NCBI RefSeq assembly: GCF_027579695.1
Contig: NC_083574.1
Coordinates: forward strand, 60,524,559-60,588,558
Length of the DNA: 64,000 nt
Source of the DNA: Neoarius graeffei
Lineage: Eukaryota > Chordata > Actinopteri > Siluriformes > Ariidae
Direction: 5' to 3'
Part shown: in pieces, positions 23,415 to 33,823 of the stretch
Position numbering within the stretch: position 1 is the first letter of the stretch
Layout: the number at the start of each line of letters is the position of its first letter
Notes under the pieces: generated by a model
What the model saw: the letters and a program-made list of their open reading frames with translations, nothing else
Database searches by the model: none
What the model was told of the DNA's origin: nothing
Program-made: the position numbers and the translations under genes

Positions 23415-24469
23415 CAGGGGCGTAGCTAGTATTTTTCAAAGGGGGGTCACACACTGACTGGCAGCCTGAGTACATTATGTAACAAAAAATAGTTACCATT
23501 GCTAGTTTTAGGTAGCTTAGAAACCAGCTCTTCTATTATTGCTGTTTCTTCCATGTTTTCTTGATGTTGTGTTCTAGAAACAGCACTAAAACTTAGTTTT
23601 GAAGCCACAAAATGTAACTTTGATGGAAAAAAATATAATAAATTGCTTACCTCTCTTCATGTTGAAAGAAGGAGGAAAGTTTTGCTTGTTTTGACATGGC
23701 GAATTATTAACACAAGAGGAAATACTTGTAATTTGCAACTAAAAAGACTGCAGCTACACTGGCAGCTTGACCATGCTTTCTAGTGCGATTGTGTTGCACT
23801 TGCGCAGAACTGTGTGAGTCCTGTGCGCCTTGGCTCGTGCACCTGAAGGCGCACCTCGGGCTGCACGCATGCCTAACGAGCTCCGGCACGCGCGCCGTTA
23901 ACAAAGAACACCTGTCTTTAATCAATGAACTATGTTTGGGCTATTTAAGGACTGCGTCCATACAAGGATGATGTGAAGTATTACGCCGTGTCTAGTGTGC
24001 CTTACAGAGCCTTGTTCCCTGTCCCTATTGACCTCCTGGTTTTTCGACTCCTGTTTCTCATCCCTTGATCTTGTATAGTTTTGCCTCTGATATTCTGTCC
24101 ACACCTCGATTGATCTCCTGCCTGTTTCCTCGATTACGACTTTGCCTGCTGTTTCGGACTGTTTGCCTGTTGTATGCGTTTCACGCACTTTATGCTCATA
24201 TCACACTGTGTATTATTTAACATATCTGCACTTACATCCGCCTCTCTCACACACACTCTGACAAACTGGGTTTTTGTGCCCAAACCACAGGAAGTCAAGG
24301 TTATAGAAACCCTAATGAGGCTGAGGTGACAATCTAGTTTAAAAAATAATGTTAGGAAAATTACAGTGGGCGTTTTTCTAATATTCTTATGCGGCTATTG
24401 AAAAAATGTATGGTCTGACGGGGTGTATGTGTGTCACGGGCACCCCAGGACCCCCCCGCTATGCCCCTG
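23415..24469. mobile_element. hAT-like non-autonomous element
   Basis: The ends CAGGGGCGTAGC and (minus strand) CAGGGGCATAGCGG are of the CAGRGGCG type. TCTAG is repeated at 23410-23414 and 24470-24474, and its removal restores the interrupted transposase frame. The 5-bp duplication is shorter than the usual 8 bp for hAT, so the superfamily is uncertain. No transposase is visible. Confidence 0.8.
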
Positions 24470-25150
24470 TCTAGGACCTTGATTTCCAAATGAAATGCAA
24501 AATTTACTTTCATCTGAAAAGAGGACTTTGGACCACTAAGCAACAGTCCAGTTCTTTCTCTTCTTAGCCCAGGTAAGACACTTCTGACTTTGTCTCTGGT
24601 TCAGGAGTGGTTTGATATTAGGAATGTGACAGTTGTAGCCCCTTTCCTGAAGACATCTGTGTGTGGTGGCTCTTGATGCACTGACACCAGCCTCAGTCCA
24701 CTCCTTGCGAAGTTCTCCCAAGTTCTTGAATCGACTGTTCTTGATGATCCTCTCAAGGCTGCGGTCATCCCTGTTGCTTGTGCACCTTTTCCAGCCAGCC
24801 TTTTCAGCAATGAGCTTCTGTGGCTTACCCTCCTTGTGGAGGGTGTCGATGATCATCTTATGGGCAACTGTCAAGTCAACAGTCTTCCCCATGTTTGTGG
24901 TTGCATGTACTAGACCAAGAAATACACAATACACTGTTTTACTCGAATTCGAAATTAAATACTTTAATATTTTGAGATTAAAAAAAACCACTGTAGGCCA
25001 TAATTATCAAAATTAAAATAGAAAAATGGTTGAAACATTTTAGTTTACATATAATGGAGTTAAGAATATATTAAATGTTCACTTTTTAAATAACTGACGG
25101 AAAAATATTGAACTTTTTCCACAATATTGTAATTTTTTGAGATGCACCTG

Positions 25151-25404
25151 TACATGCCCAGTGTAACTATTTAGGTAATGTTGAAACCAATTAGGCTAAT
25201 GTTAGTTTTCTGACAATTTAAAGGCTTATTTAAAAAAAAAGAAGAAGAAAAAAGCATTGATCGGGGGTGGGGGAATCCCACAAAGATATATCTTTTCTTC
25301 TTCTTTTTTTTAACCATGTCCCTGGCAGTGAAAGATACTGTAAGAAAAGGACAGTAACAAATTCGCAAAGGATATGCTTCCTCATGAATAGGGAAGGTTC
25401 AACC
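25151..25404. other. Intergenic, nothing recognised
   Basis: AT-rich linker between the Tc1-like element and the GPCR locus, with poly(A) and GAAGAAG runs. Confidence 0.5.
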
Positions 25405-25730
25405 ATCTATTAAATAGCTTTAATGGTACAAAGATTTGTTTAATCACTTTTTGGAAATGAAAGAAGTCTGTTTTAAGGATGTGAGCAGTTCTAAGAAAGT
25501 GAAAAGGTTCCTTGTACAAAACAAGCATATTGTTATTTCAATCATATTTTTCTAGATTCATTCACAAAGTGCTTCACAAAACAATAAAATGTAGCACAGC
25601 AATTTAACAATAAATATACTATTGATAATAAAATATATATGCATCAGATAAAAATACATAAACACCATAATATGAACACAAACCTAGATATAAACAGAAA
25701 AGAATCTCAGTCTAAAAGTAATACAATCCA

Positions 25731-25997
<267 letters not shown>

Positions 25998-26212
25998 CAG
26001 GCAAACAGGAGTCACCAAATTATTTAAAACAGGTTTCACAATACAACTATTGAAGAAAAATATAGAAATACTTTTCTAAATGTTATATAACTGTAACAAA
26101 AAGGTCTATGCATTAAATCCCAACAGGATGAAATGGCACTTATTGTTCACAATAACAGTGCAATATCTTCCAACAGTATTTCAAGGTTATTGTGAAAAAC
26201 ATTTATATGTAC

Positions 26213-27196
26213 TCAATTTGTTACAGTGAAGTCTGTGCTGTTTTCTGTTTCTTGCTGTTGCCTCTTTTTCTTGAAGATCCCTGATGCAAATGCATACAAA
26301 AATGGGTTCACACAGCAATTAATTATAGAGACAGTTTTGCTCAAATCTCCTGTTGCTCTACGAATCACTTTTAGTTGAGCATAGACAGCTGGAGATGATG
26401 TCTTAGTCAGAGTAGTAGCAATGTCAAACATGTTGATGATATGTACAGGAGTCCAGAAAAGAAAGAAGGCTGTGACGATACTGATCACAAGCCTTCTCAT
26501 TCTCTTCTTTCTTTCTCTAATATTTGTACCTCCTTGTAGCTGTGTCTTGCAGATCCAGCAGTAAGATGCAGTTATAATGGTGAAAGGGAGGACATATCCA
26601 AACAGGATCTCCAACACAAGAACTGTAACCTTTCCAGAGGGTGATGCTATGGTCCTCTGGCACCTTAAAGATCCCCTCTTCAACTGAACACTTTGAACGA
26701 AAAGTACAGGTAAGGCAAAAACTGTGGCTACAATCCAGAGCCCAATTAATAGTAACTGTCTACGAGCTTTCTGCAGTCTTTCCACTGTGCTGAGATCAGG
26801 AACTTTTGATTTAATTATGTAATAGTGATGTGCAGCCATCACAGTCACAGTCAACACACCAGCATACATAGCACAGTAGATTAGATACACCAGAATCTTG
26901 CATGACCAAAGGCCAGATGTCCATCCATACAGCAGACCAGAAACTCCAGAAGGAGCCAAACCGAGGACCAAAGAATCAGATATAGCCAGGTTTAGCATTA
27001 GCTTCATAGTGAAGCTCATACGTTTGTTCCATTGACGAGCGATGGTGATGATAACTGCAATGTTGCTGGGTAATCCAACCAAGCAGCACAGGCTTAGAAA
27101 TACTGCAGCACCTACCTGCTTGGAGCTCACAGTACTGTTGGTGTTGACAAAATCAGACTCAGAAGTCTGATTGATGCTAAAGTTGAGATGCTCCAT
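26213..27196 (-). CDS. Class A (rhodopsin-like) GPCR, leukotriene B4 receptor-like
   Basis: A single-exon 327-residue receptor of the plasma membrane. The start chosen is the ATG at 27194-27196 in a good Kozak context (GACCATGG); the upstream open stretch has only a GTG. Three N-glycosylation sites (NFS, NQT, NST) precede TM1 (GLPSNIAVII), TM2 has LNLAISD, the TM3 cysteine is in WSCKILVYLIY and ECL2 has LRCQR. TM6 reads FFLFWTPVH and TM7 NPFLYAF. The TM3 end has AAHHYY where family members usually have DRY, so G-protein coupling may differ. The short C tail is basic then Ser/Thr-rich. The overall pattern resembles fish LTB4 receptor-like genes; the exact ligand is not certain. Confidence 0.85.
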   Translation of the reverse strand: MEHLNFSINQTSESDFVNTNSTVSSKQVGAAVFLSLCCLVGLPSNIAVIITIARQWNKRMSFTMKLMLNLAISDSLVLGLAPSGVSGLLYGWTSGLWSCKILVYLIYCAMYAGVLTVTVMAAHHYYIIKSKVPDLSTVERLQKARRQLLLIGLWIVATVFALPVLFVQSVQLKRGSLRCQRTIASPSGKVTVLVLEILFGYVLPFTIITASYCWICKTQLQGGTNIRERKKRMRRLVISIVTAFFLFWTPVHIINMFDIATTLTKTSSPAVYAQLKVIRRATGDLSKTVSIINCCVNPFLYAFASGIFKKKRQQQETENSTDFTVTN

Positions 27197-28116
27197 GGTC
27201 AAGCAATTGCACAGCCAAGAACAAACACTTTGTTTCAGAGTGGATTTCAAAAGCACAGTTGTTCCTCTTGGAGGTTGCGCATATGTGGAACAACCCAGGC
27301 AACTATACTGCTGGTGTGAAACTGCAAAGTAAACCTGTCAAGCCATAACTTCCTTATACATGTTAAAAGAAAAAAATGGACCATAAAAAAAAAGCTGATC
27401 ACGAATCCACCTTTAAAAAAAAATCCCTATCTACACCTAACTGTTATTGTACTCATATATAATTTGCATGCTTCATATCTAAAGTTGACTAATTCATTTT
27501 TATTATTACTCCAATAATCCAAAACAAACCTGGTGATTATACTTTTCTAACACACCCCTTACCATTTCTCTATCATTCTTATTTCAGATTACTTCAGTGG
27601 TTAAAATTATGAAGACGTGTCATTACCAAATGGTGGTGAAAAAGAGTTTATAAGTAAAAATCAATTGACAACTTTTTATTTAAAATTACTCTCATACCTC
27701 TTTATTTGCTGGTATGGATTTTTTTTAAATCTATTTAAATGTTAAACCTGCTCTATTACCTCTGAGCCAGAATGTATATAGTGTTTCAATAACTGTTAAT
27801 TCTTGTTCTGGTAACTTTGTGTTGTAAAGCTTAGAGGAAGCACTGAAGTTTTTGTAATGGAGATTTCAGATAGATCACACAAAGGAAGTGGCTAACCTTG
27901 TAGTGTCATTTTGCTGTACAGAACAATTCAAAACAATGAATAAACCACAAGGTATAACAGTACTAAGATATGGTCACCCTAAAGGACAAGTCACAACCAC
28001 AAATGGGAAAACACAACAATAAATGAGGAATCACAACAAATCATAAAACGCAATGACAAATAAGGAATCACAGCAGTCAATAACAAAACACAACAACAAA
28101 TCGCAAAACTGAAAAC
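27197..28116. other. 5' flank of the GPCR gene
   Basis: The segment 27530-27930 is conserved in the second copy of the locus and may hold the promoter or 5' UTR exon; the motif TTATTTCAG (27580-27590) could be a plus-strand coincidence. From about 27990 to 28110 there is a degenerate A-rich tandem of ACAACAAATCACAAAAC-like units. Confidence 0.5.
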
Positions 28117-28420
28117 TGTGGCAGCAAGGGTGTGGTCAAGTGTCAGTTGTGAATAGCAAGGAGTCAGGTTGAACCAGCAGGTAACATGTGATGAGGTACA
28201 CCTGTGTCTAATTACTGGCTGTCTTAACATGTGTCTCTGTGTGTCTTTTAGATAGCCAGTAATGAGAGAGAGAGCTGTGTCACCCCATCGCATTCGTGTG
28301 TGTATAGTGTGCCAAAGTGGTAGTTAAAGTCACTGAAAAGCAGAAATAAAATTAAAGCACACCTTGAATTGCAGCTCCTGTCTCCAGTTCCTCATAGCCC
28401 ACTCTCATAAAGTTGCTACA
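28117..28420 (+). repeat. 5' LTR of the gypsy-type element
   Basis: TG...CA ended; an AATAAA near 28343 and the primer site directly after support the boundary. The first 70 bp are repeated at 32601-32672 with about 12 percent differences. Confidence 0.85.
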
Positions 28421-28459
28421 CTGGCGCCAAAACCTGGGACTTGAGGAACCAACACTGCC

Positions 28460-29580
28460 ATGGAGTCCAAACCAGTCAGGGAGCTCCTCCAGACCCTCAC
28501 TGCTGACCTCCAATGCCAGCACCAAGAACTGCTTGCCCTGTCCAACAAGCAGGAGCAGTGCTTCCAGGCACTGTGTGAGGTCCAGGATAAGGATTGAAAG
28601 GTGATACAGAGCTTGGTCCAGTCAGTGGGTACTCCAGCACTCGCTCCAGCAGCCAGCGTTCCTGTGCAGCTGGTCAAGATGGGGCCACGGTATGACACAG
28701 AATCCTTCCTTGAGCTGTTCGAGGGCATCATGGAGGTGAGCTTGTGGCCAACCTTGCAATGGGTGGCTCGTCTATTGCTGCTCCTGTTGGGGGAAGCACA
28801 GCTTGCAGCTCGGCAGCTCCTGGCCACCAGCATGCTGGAGTACCCAGACCTGAAGTGGGCTATACTGCAATGAGTCGGCCATGGCCCAGAAGAACGTCGC
28901 CAGCGGTTTTGTGCACTGGCCTACAGCAAAGTCAGCCACTCATTTGCATTTGTGCAGTGGCTTCGAGATGCTTGCTGATGGTGGTTCCAGGCAGGTGTCA
29001 GATTGCAGGCACTTACAGATGTATGTGCAGAAAGAGATTGAGAAGTAGATTGCAAACAAAGCCAAATTGTGTGATGAGAGATGTAGTTGGTAACCAGGTG
29101 AGGGTTGATCGATCATGCAAACAACACAAAGTAGGTGAGGCAAAAGACAAGAGAGAAATACTAGCAGGGATCAGAATAATGAGATAGCAGGCAGACAATG
29201 AAAAGGCTTGGTAGTACTGGTCAGAACACAGAACAATACTTCACAATGAAGGTGTGGAACTGGCATGGTTATATGGGGAGACTAATGATGTATGTGATGA
29301 TTGTCAGCTGAGTTCAATAGGCTGGTGACAGAGGGCGCTGTGTGTTTTGGGATGTGTAGTTCTGGGAGTCCATGTTTGTAGTTTGGTTAGTGACTACGTT
29401 TTCAATGGGTATACTGACAGCAGGTAAGTGTGAAATGGAGGATGTCATCGACTGCGTGACGCTGTAGCTGTTTGTCACCCAACTGCTGAGGGAGACTTCA
29501 ACAGGGATCCAGTGTCACCGCATGGCATCGCTGGAGGAGGCAGTCGAGCTGGCAGAAGACCACCTGATGGCATTTCCAGG
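28460..29580 (+). pseudogene. gypsy-type gag, broken
   Basis: The frame MESKPVRELLQTLTADLQCQ stops at an in-frame TGA near 28598, continues with QLVKMGPRYDTESFLELFEG and stops again at 28873. Capsid-like text (RFCALAYSKVSHSFAFVQWL) goes on to about 28999, then about 430 bp of foreign sequence, then ASLEEAVELAEDHLMAFPG near 29525-29580. The intervening piece starts TGCAGG and ends ACAGCA and may be a solo LTR. Confidence 0.75.
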
Positions 29581-30142
29581 AGCAGACGCTCCCGCAGCTT
29601 CTCTCCCTCTCTCACGTTCCCTTTCACTTTCTCTCTCTCTCTCTGTCTCTCTCTCTCTCTCCCCTCACCATCCCCTACCCCAGCTCCGTGGAAACGGGGG
29701 CCAATTCCCCTGAAACCCGCTCCCCGCACTTGTGTCTGTCCTCGTGTTTCTGGTCTTGGTTCCCAAGACAGACAGGTCAGTCCGGGTCTGTGTGGACTAT
29801 AGGAAAGTCTAAATTTGGTGCATGTCTGATGCCTCACATTGATGAACTGCTCGATTGGTTAGGGGTGGCTTGCTTTTATTCGGCATTGCATTTAACAAAG
29901 GGGTACTGGCAGATCCCCTTGATTCCATTATCCCACAAGAAAATAGCCTTCTCCACTCCGTTTGGTTTGCACCAATTTGTCACCCTTCCTTTTAGGTTGT
30001 TTGGGTCCCCAGCAACATTTCTGTGTCTCATGGACCGAAGACTCCGTCACCACAATGCAGATACCGCTACCTATTTAGATGACATAATTATTTATAGTAA
30101 TGATTGGCAGCAGCATTTACAAGATCTCAGGGCTGCCTTCAT

Positions 30143-30677
30143 CTTAACAACAAAGGACACTCATTTCAGGATTGCAACGTACACATTTTAGCCAGAGAGG
30201 ATCATTGGTATGAGCGAGGAGTTAAAGAAGCCATTTTTGTCAACCTGGAACGGCCATCACTGAACAGAGGTGGGGGTCTAAGACATCATTTATCAGCCAC
30301 CTACAATGCAGTCCTTGGCACACTTCTCAGACAACTGAATGCACACCAAAACCCAGCTGTTTTCAGACTCACAGGAGGACAGAGAGAATCAGCATTCCAT
30401 TCTAATGGGCAATCCATTGATCATCCTAATGACTCTTGAGGCCGTTCACAACCAGCCCCCAGTGACCCACACCAACAGGATGACTCATGACACCTTAGAT
30501 GAGCTTTTCATCCCTGAGAGGATAAATACCTGATACTCCCTACCAGTCAGACAGAACTGAAGAAGCCTTTTGGATGAGAGGTGAAACGTCGTCAAGAATC
30601 TTCAAGCAAGTCCAGTTGCTCTCTTTTACCACCCACAGTTTACTATGACCTGGATGACTGAGAATCTTCACAGACAT
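30143..30677 (+). mobile_element. Penelope-like element, 3' fragment
   Basis: Text GVKEAIFVNLERPSLNRGGG and LRHHLSATYNAVLG is typical of the end of the GIY-YIG endonuclease domain of fish Penelope-like elements, followed by a 3' stretch with GGATGAGAGGTGAAACGTC. The frame has no start and is 5' truncated, as is common for this class. Confidence 0.75.
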
Positions 30678-31094
30678 CTTCGTGCCTAACTATTTGGCTG
30701 TCACCAGCCCTCTGACTGACCTCACTATAAAGGGGGCACCGGATCTGGTTCAGTGGATGGAGCCATGCAATTGGGCTTTTGCTCAGGTAAAAACAATTTT
30801 GTGTGGGGGCCTGCTGTTGCATTCTCCTGACTTTTCTCTCCTTTTTGTTTTACAGACTGACACATCAGACAGAAAGCTTGGGGCCATTTTGTCCCAGGTG
30901 GTGGAGGGGGAGGAGTGTCTGGTGCTGTACATCAGCTGCAAGCTCTCCATGTGAGAGTCAAAGTATGGACCCTTTTCACGTGACGTCACGACAAACGCGG
31001 CCGCCATTTTGGACATGTACTACCAGTAGTTTACCACAGCCAACATTGAGGAATGGCAGCAAAGAAAGTTTTTACTTTCAGCAAGACTTCCATC

Positions 31095-31253
31095 ATGCCA
31101 CTATATTGTTGTGCACCTGGATGTAGTAACCATCAACAAACAAGGCAAGGTTTATCATTTTATCAGATCCCGACGGAGAAGATGGATAGCGGCCATTAAC
31201 AGATTGGCAGCCCTCGGCATACCAACGCTTGTGTAGTGACCACTTTGTTGGAG
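31095..31253 (+). pseudogene. THAP zinc-finger exon, with small indels
   Basis: MPLYCCAPGCSNHQQTRQGL, then SFYQIPT gives the C-x4-C half, and after frameshifts RRWIAAINRL and CSDHFVG give the second half with C-x2-H, followed by a donor GGAG|GTAAGA at 31254. Together this is a complete C2CH THAP DNA-binding domain in more than one frame. It is presumably the transposase N-terminus of the parental element. Confidence 0.75.
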
Positions 31254-31567
31254 GTAAGACGAATAAAATTAGCCAGAAAAGGCATTACATTGCTGTTAAC
31301 ATTCTGTGGCGGCGAGTGTGTAACCAAATAGGTTAAAATAACCCATTGTAACCTCTTTGTTCTTCTGTAGTAGCTATTGTTGACTAGCTAATGTCAACAA
31401 CATACTAGCTAGTTACGGTAGCAATGTTTACGTTCAGTCATTTGGATGACTGTTAAAACCTTTCAGTCTCAAGTTTTTCCTTTACTGTATTTACTAGTTT
31501 ACTGTAATTATGATCCGGCAGCTATTTACACCGGATCCAGTGTAAATAGCTGCCGGAGCCAACGTCC

Positions 31568-31890
31568 GAGGTTCCGGAGCGCGCTCCGGCTTGCTCCCCC
31601 TCAAATTAAGCAGCGCGCTTCGGCTTACTCCCGGAGTGCTCCAGCCGAGGTTCCGGAGTGTGCTCCAGCTTGCTCCCCCTCAAATTAAGCAGCGCGCTCC
31701 GGCTTGCTCCCGGAGTGCTCCAGCCGAGGTTCCGGAGCGCGCTCCGGCTTGCTCCCCCTCAAATTAAGCAGCGCGCTCCGGCTTACTCCCGGAGTGCTCC
31801 GGCCGAGGTTCCGGAGCGCGCTCCGGCTTGCTCCCCCTCAAATTAAGCAGTGCGCTCTGGCTTGCTACCCCTCAAATTAAGCAGCTTGCT
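31568..31890 (+). repeat. 79-bp minisatellite, four units
   Basis: Units start at 31568, 31647, 31726 and 31805, each with GAGGTTCCGGAGCGCGCTCC and CCCCCTCAAATTAAGCAG. An inverted piece of the unit at about 31905-31947, ending GAACCTCGGACGTTGGC, can fold back on the first unit (CCAACGTCCGAGGTTCC). Confidence 0.95.
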
Positions 31891-31949
31891 CGGACGGAGC
31901 ACTCCTGGAGCAAGCCGGAGCGCGCTCCGGAACCTCGGACGTTGGCGTG

Positions 31950-32227
31950 TATGTGTATGGCGATGGGTTTTTAACGACATAGGTATACAGATCATGTGGG
32001 CCGAAGTCAGGTAAAGACGAGGGCTTCGTGTACTTCCATACGTCAGTGAACAATCCTGGTGGAAGCAGGTAAACGTCGTTCTCTAAGCCTGCTAACCTCA
32101 ATTTTTGCAAATACCTCTCCCTCTGCTCGCCCTGTAAATGCCCTACGTTGCTGGATAGTGAAGGTGTTTTCTGCATCTCGCTCCTTTTTCTTTTATGTTT
32201 TTCGTTTGTCGCCTTCCTCGCATTCAA
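31950..32227 (-). pseudogene. N-terminal exon of a YqaJ-nuclease-like transposon protein
   Basis: About 92 codons starting MNARKATNEKHKRKRSE, with a basic head, RERYLQKLRLAGLENDVYLL and LPDFGPHDLYTYVVKNPSPY. The same order (KLxLIGGxDPYxxP, YPDIxxYLxxxxSPYT) is found in fish proteins that go on to a YqaJ exonuclease domain. The remainder is replaced by the minisatellite. Confidence 0.5.
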
Positions 32228-32600
32228 ACTGATTCAAGCCGAAGTCCACTACATGTCCAAAATGGCGGTCGCGTTTACGAAGGTCACGTGACTGAAAAGG
32301 GTCTATAGCACCATTGACAAGGAGTGTCTGGCCATCAAGTGGGCAGGCTTCACTATTCGGTACTACCTGCTAGGATGCCCATTCACCCTCTGTTCTGACC
32401 ATGCCCTGCTCCAGTGGCTCCACCGCATGAAGGATGCCAACATGTGGATCACTCGTTTGTATATGGCCCTTTGGCCTTTTAAATTCGAGGTGGTCCACAG
32501 GCTGGGGCACAGATGGTAGTGGCGGATTACCTCTCCTGCCTGGAGGGAGAGTCAGATGCAGGCCGTACGGCTCCCCGGCCTGAGTCGGGTGGTGGGAGTA

Positions 32601-32672
32601 TGTGGCAGCAAGGGTGTGATCGAGTGTTGGCTGTGAACGACAAGGAGTCAGGTTGAACCAGCAGGTGATGTG
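32601..32672 (+). repeat. 3' LTR fragment of the gypsy-type element
   Basis: Matches the first 72 bp of the LTR at 28117. It is preceded by the purine-rich GGTGGTGGGAGTA and breaks off at GATGTGAT, where the second copy of the GPCR flank begins soon after. Confidence 0.85.
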
Positions 32673-33116
32673 ATTATTCTGGTGATATACTTCCCCCTAT
32701 TTGTTGTGAGTGTGAATTCAACAGGTGGCCAGTTCTTAAATATAGCACCATTAAAGATTTAGTTAGCTACTTTTGTAAATGAAAGCAGTCTGTTTTAAGG
32801 ATGTGAGCAAATCTAAGGAAGCGAAAATGATCCTAGAGTGAAAGCAAGCACATTTTTGTTTCTATTGCATTTTTCAAGAAATGAAAATTAATTCACAAAG
32901 TACTTCACTAAGCAATAAAATATAAAACAACAGTTCAATAATAATAATAATGATAAAAAACAAACAAACATATAAACCATATGGGGAAAGCCATGGTGTA
33001 ATGGTTAGAGAAGCAGCTTTGGGATTAAAAGGTCACTGGTTCAAATCCCTGAACCAGCAAGAATAGCTGAAGTGCCACTGAGCAAGGCACTTAACCCTGG
33101 GCAGCTCTGGGTATGC

Positions 33117-33823
33117 ATACATGTTAACCTTTGGTCAATCAAACCTGTATAACCAAAATCTGTATTTCCCTTATAAAATCCGTATAAGATGCAAATTAAA
33201 ATAATTTACCTAAAATTTGAATGATAATTAACAATGATATATCCCAGTTACTTTTTATTCAATATTAATAACAATAAACCTTCAGAAATGGATACAAAGT
33301 ATTTTTCCAGTCTCACCTGTGAAAGGTAATCCCATGTGATTTCGTTTGGATGGTAAACCTGTTGGTACAGTTAAACGCAGCACATGAATGAGGCATCTTT
33401 ATTCTCGGCTACTGTCTAAACGCTATACCAGAGACGGCTGAAGAATCTCCACTTTGCCACATCCAATATGGTGGCGAGGATGACGTATGATTCTACGCAG
33501 AAAGCGGCATCTATGTTTATATGTCTATGACTTCACGGTTGGCGGGATTCTCGCAATGCGGTGTGTGCATGATCAAAAGTGGAATGAAGTCTCGCTACCA
33601 CAAGATAACGCGCGATTTCATAAGACTCTTTACTGGCTGTCTGTGGTGTACAGTACGTTTGTAAATGTTATGCACTCTTTTATCATCGTGGGAATTGATT
33701 ATAGCTCTAAATAAATATTGTTTTTTTAAAGAATCCGTACAAGTTTATTTATACGCCTGTATACTACGTTTATTGAATCAAATCCGTATAAAATACGGAC
33801 ATTCCGTATAGGTTGACATGTAT
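33117..33823. mobile_element. DNA element with 8-bp duplication and THAP exon
   Basis: 707 bp with ends ATACATGTTAACCT and (minus strand) ATACATGTCAACCT. GGGTATGC is repeated at 33109-33116 and 33824-33831, and removal restores the SINE. The 8-bp length fits P, hAT or Merlin superfamilies. Its interior shares at least 230 bp with MITE family B, including the THAP exon at 33317-33396. Confidence 0.82.
33317..33396 (-). pseudogene. THAP zinc-finger first exon
   Basis: The same 80-bp exon as 18497-18576, with a few substitutions, the same start MPHSCAAFNC and a CAG|GTGAG donor at 33316. Confidence 0.68.

Larger units (their letters stand above)
22519..24892 (-). pseudogene. Tc1-like transposase, interrupted
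   Basis: Starting MGKTVDLTVAHKMIIDTLHK at 24892, the N-terminal HTH part runs to about 24536; the catalytic part (SVMIWDAMSSAG, FQQDLAPAHS) is at about 23143-23400, and the C-terminal part (ELKAAIKATWASIT) near 22530-22680. A hAT-like element and a SINE lie between the parts, and near the end a 1-bp deletion changes the usual terminal KY-stop. The region after MIIDTLHKEG also appears shortened relative to relatives. Confidence 0.88.
21483..25150 (-). mobile_element. Tc1-like transposon split by three SINEs and one hAT-like element
   Basis: Inverted ends read AGGTGCATCTCAGAAAATTA at the left and AGGTGCATCTCAAAAAATTA on the minus strand at the right, with TA at 21481-21482 and 25151-25152. Removing the four insertions and their duplications leaves 1466 bp, the normal size of such an element. 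The transposase lies on the minus strand. Confidence 0.92.
30967..32304. mobile_element. THAP/YqaJ-partner DNA transposon, non-autonomous
   Basis: Ends GGACCCTTTTCACGTGAC and (minus strand) AGACCCTTTTCAGTCACGTG form about 50-bp imperfect inverted repeats including GCCGCCATTTTGGACATGTA. AT at 30965-30966 and 32305-32306 leaves an uninterrupted RNase H frame (KYSTIDKE) when one copy is removed. A THAP exon lies on the plus strand at the left and a nuclease-partner exon on the minus strand at the right. A 79-bp minisatellite fills the middle. Confidence 0.8.
29760..32560 (+). pseudogene. gypsy-type reverse transcriptase and RNase H, broken
   Basis: RT text: FYSALHLTKGYWQIPL, FGLHQFVTLPFRLFGSPATF and the catalytic box YLDDIIIYSNDW. 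A Penelope fragment interrupts it at about 30143-30677. RNase H follows (LFVLQTDTSDRKLGAILSQV) and is cut by the element at 30967-32304; it resumes as STIDKECLAIKWAGFTIRYY. Multiple stops and insertions make it non-coding. Confidence 0.85.
28117..32672 (+). mobile_element. Decayed Ty3/gypsy-type LTR retrotransposon without integrase
   Basis: A 304-bp 5' LTR starts TGTGGCAGCAAGG and ends GCTACA; a primer site TGGCGCCAAAACC follows at 28422. Gag, reverse transcriptase and RNase H remnants follow, then a purine tract and the first 72 bp of a 3' LTR at 32601. No integrase homology is seen between RNase H and the 3' LTR. Insertions inside are about 29000-29428, 30143-30677 and 30967-32304. Confidence 0.85.

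Noticed and set aside
31568-31890. CRISPR-like array
   Set aside because: The units are contiguous 79-bp repeats without unique spacers, in a eukaryote.
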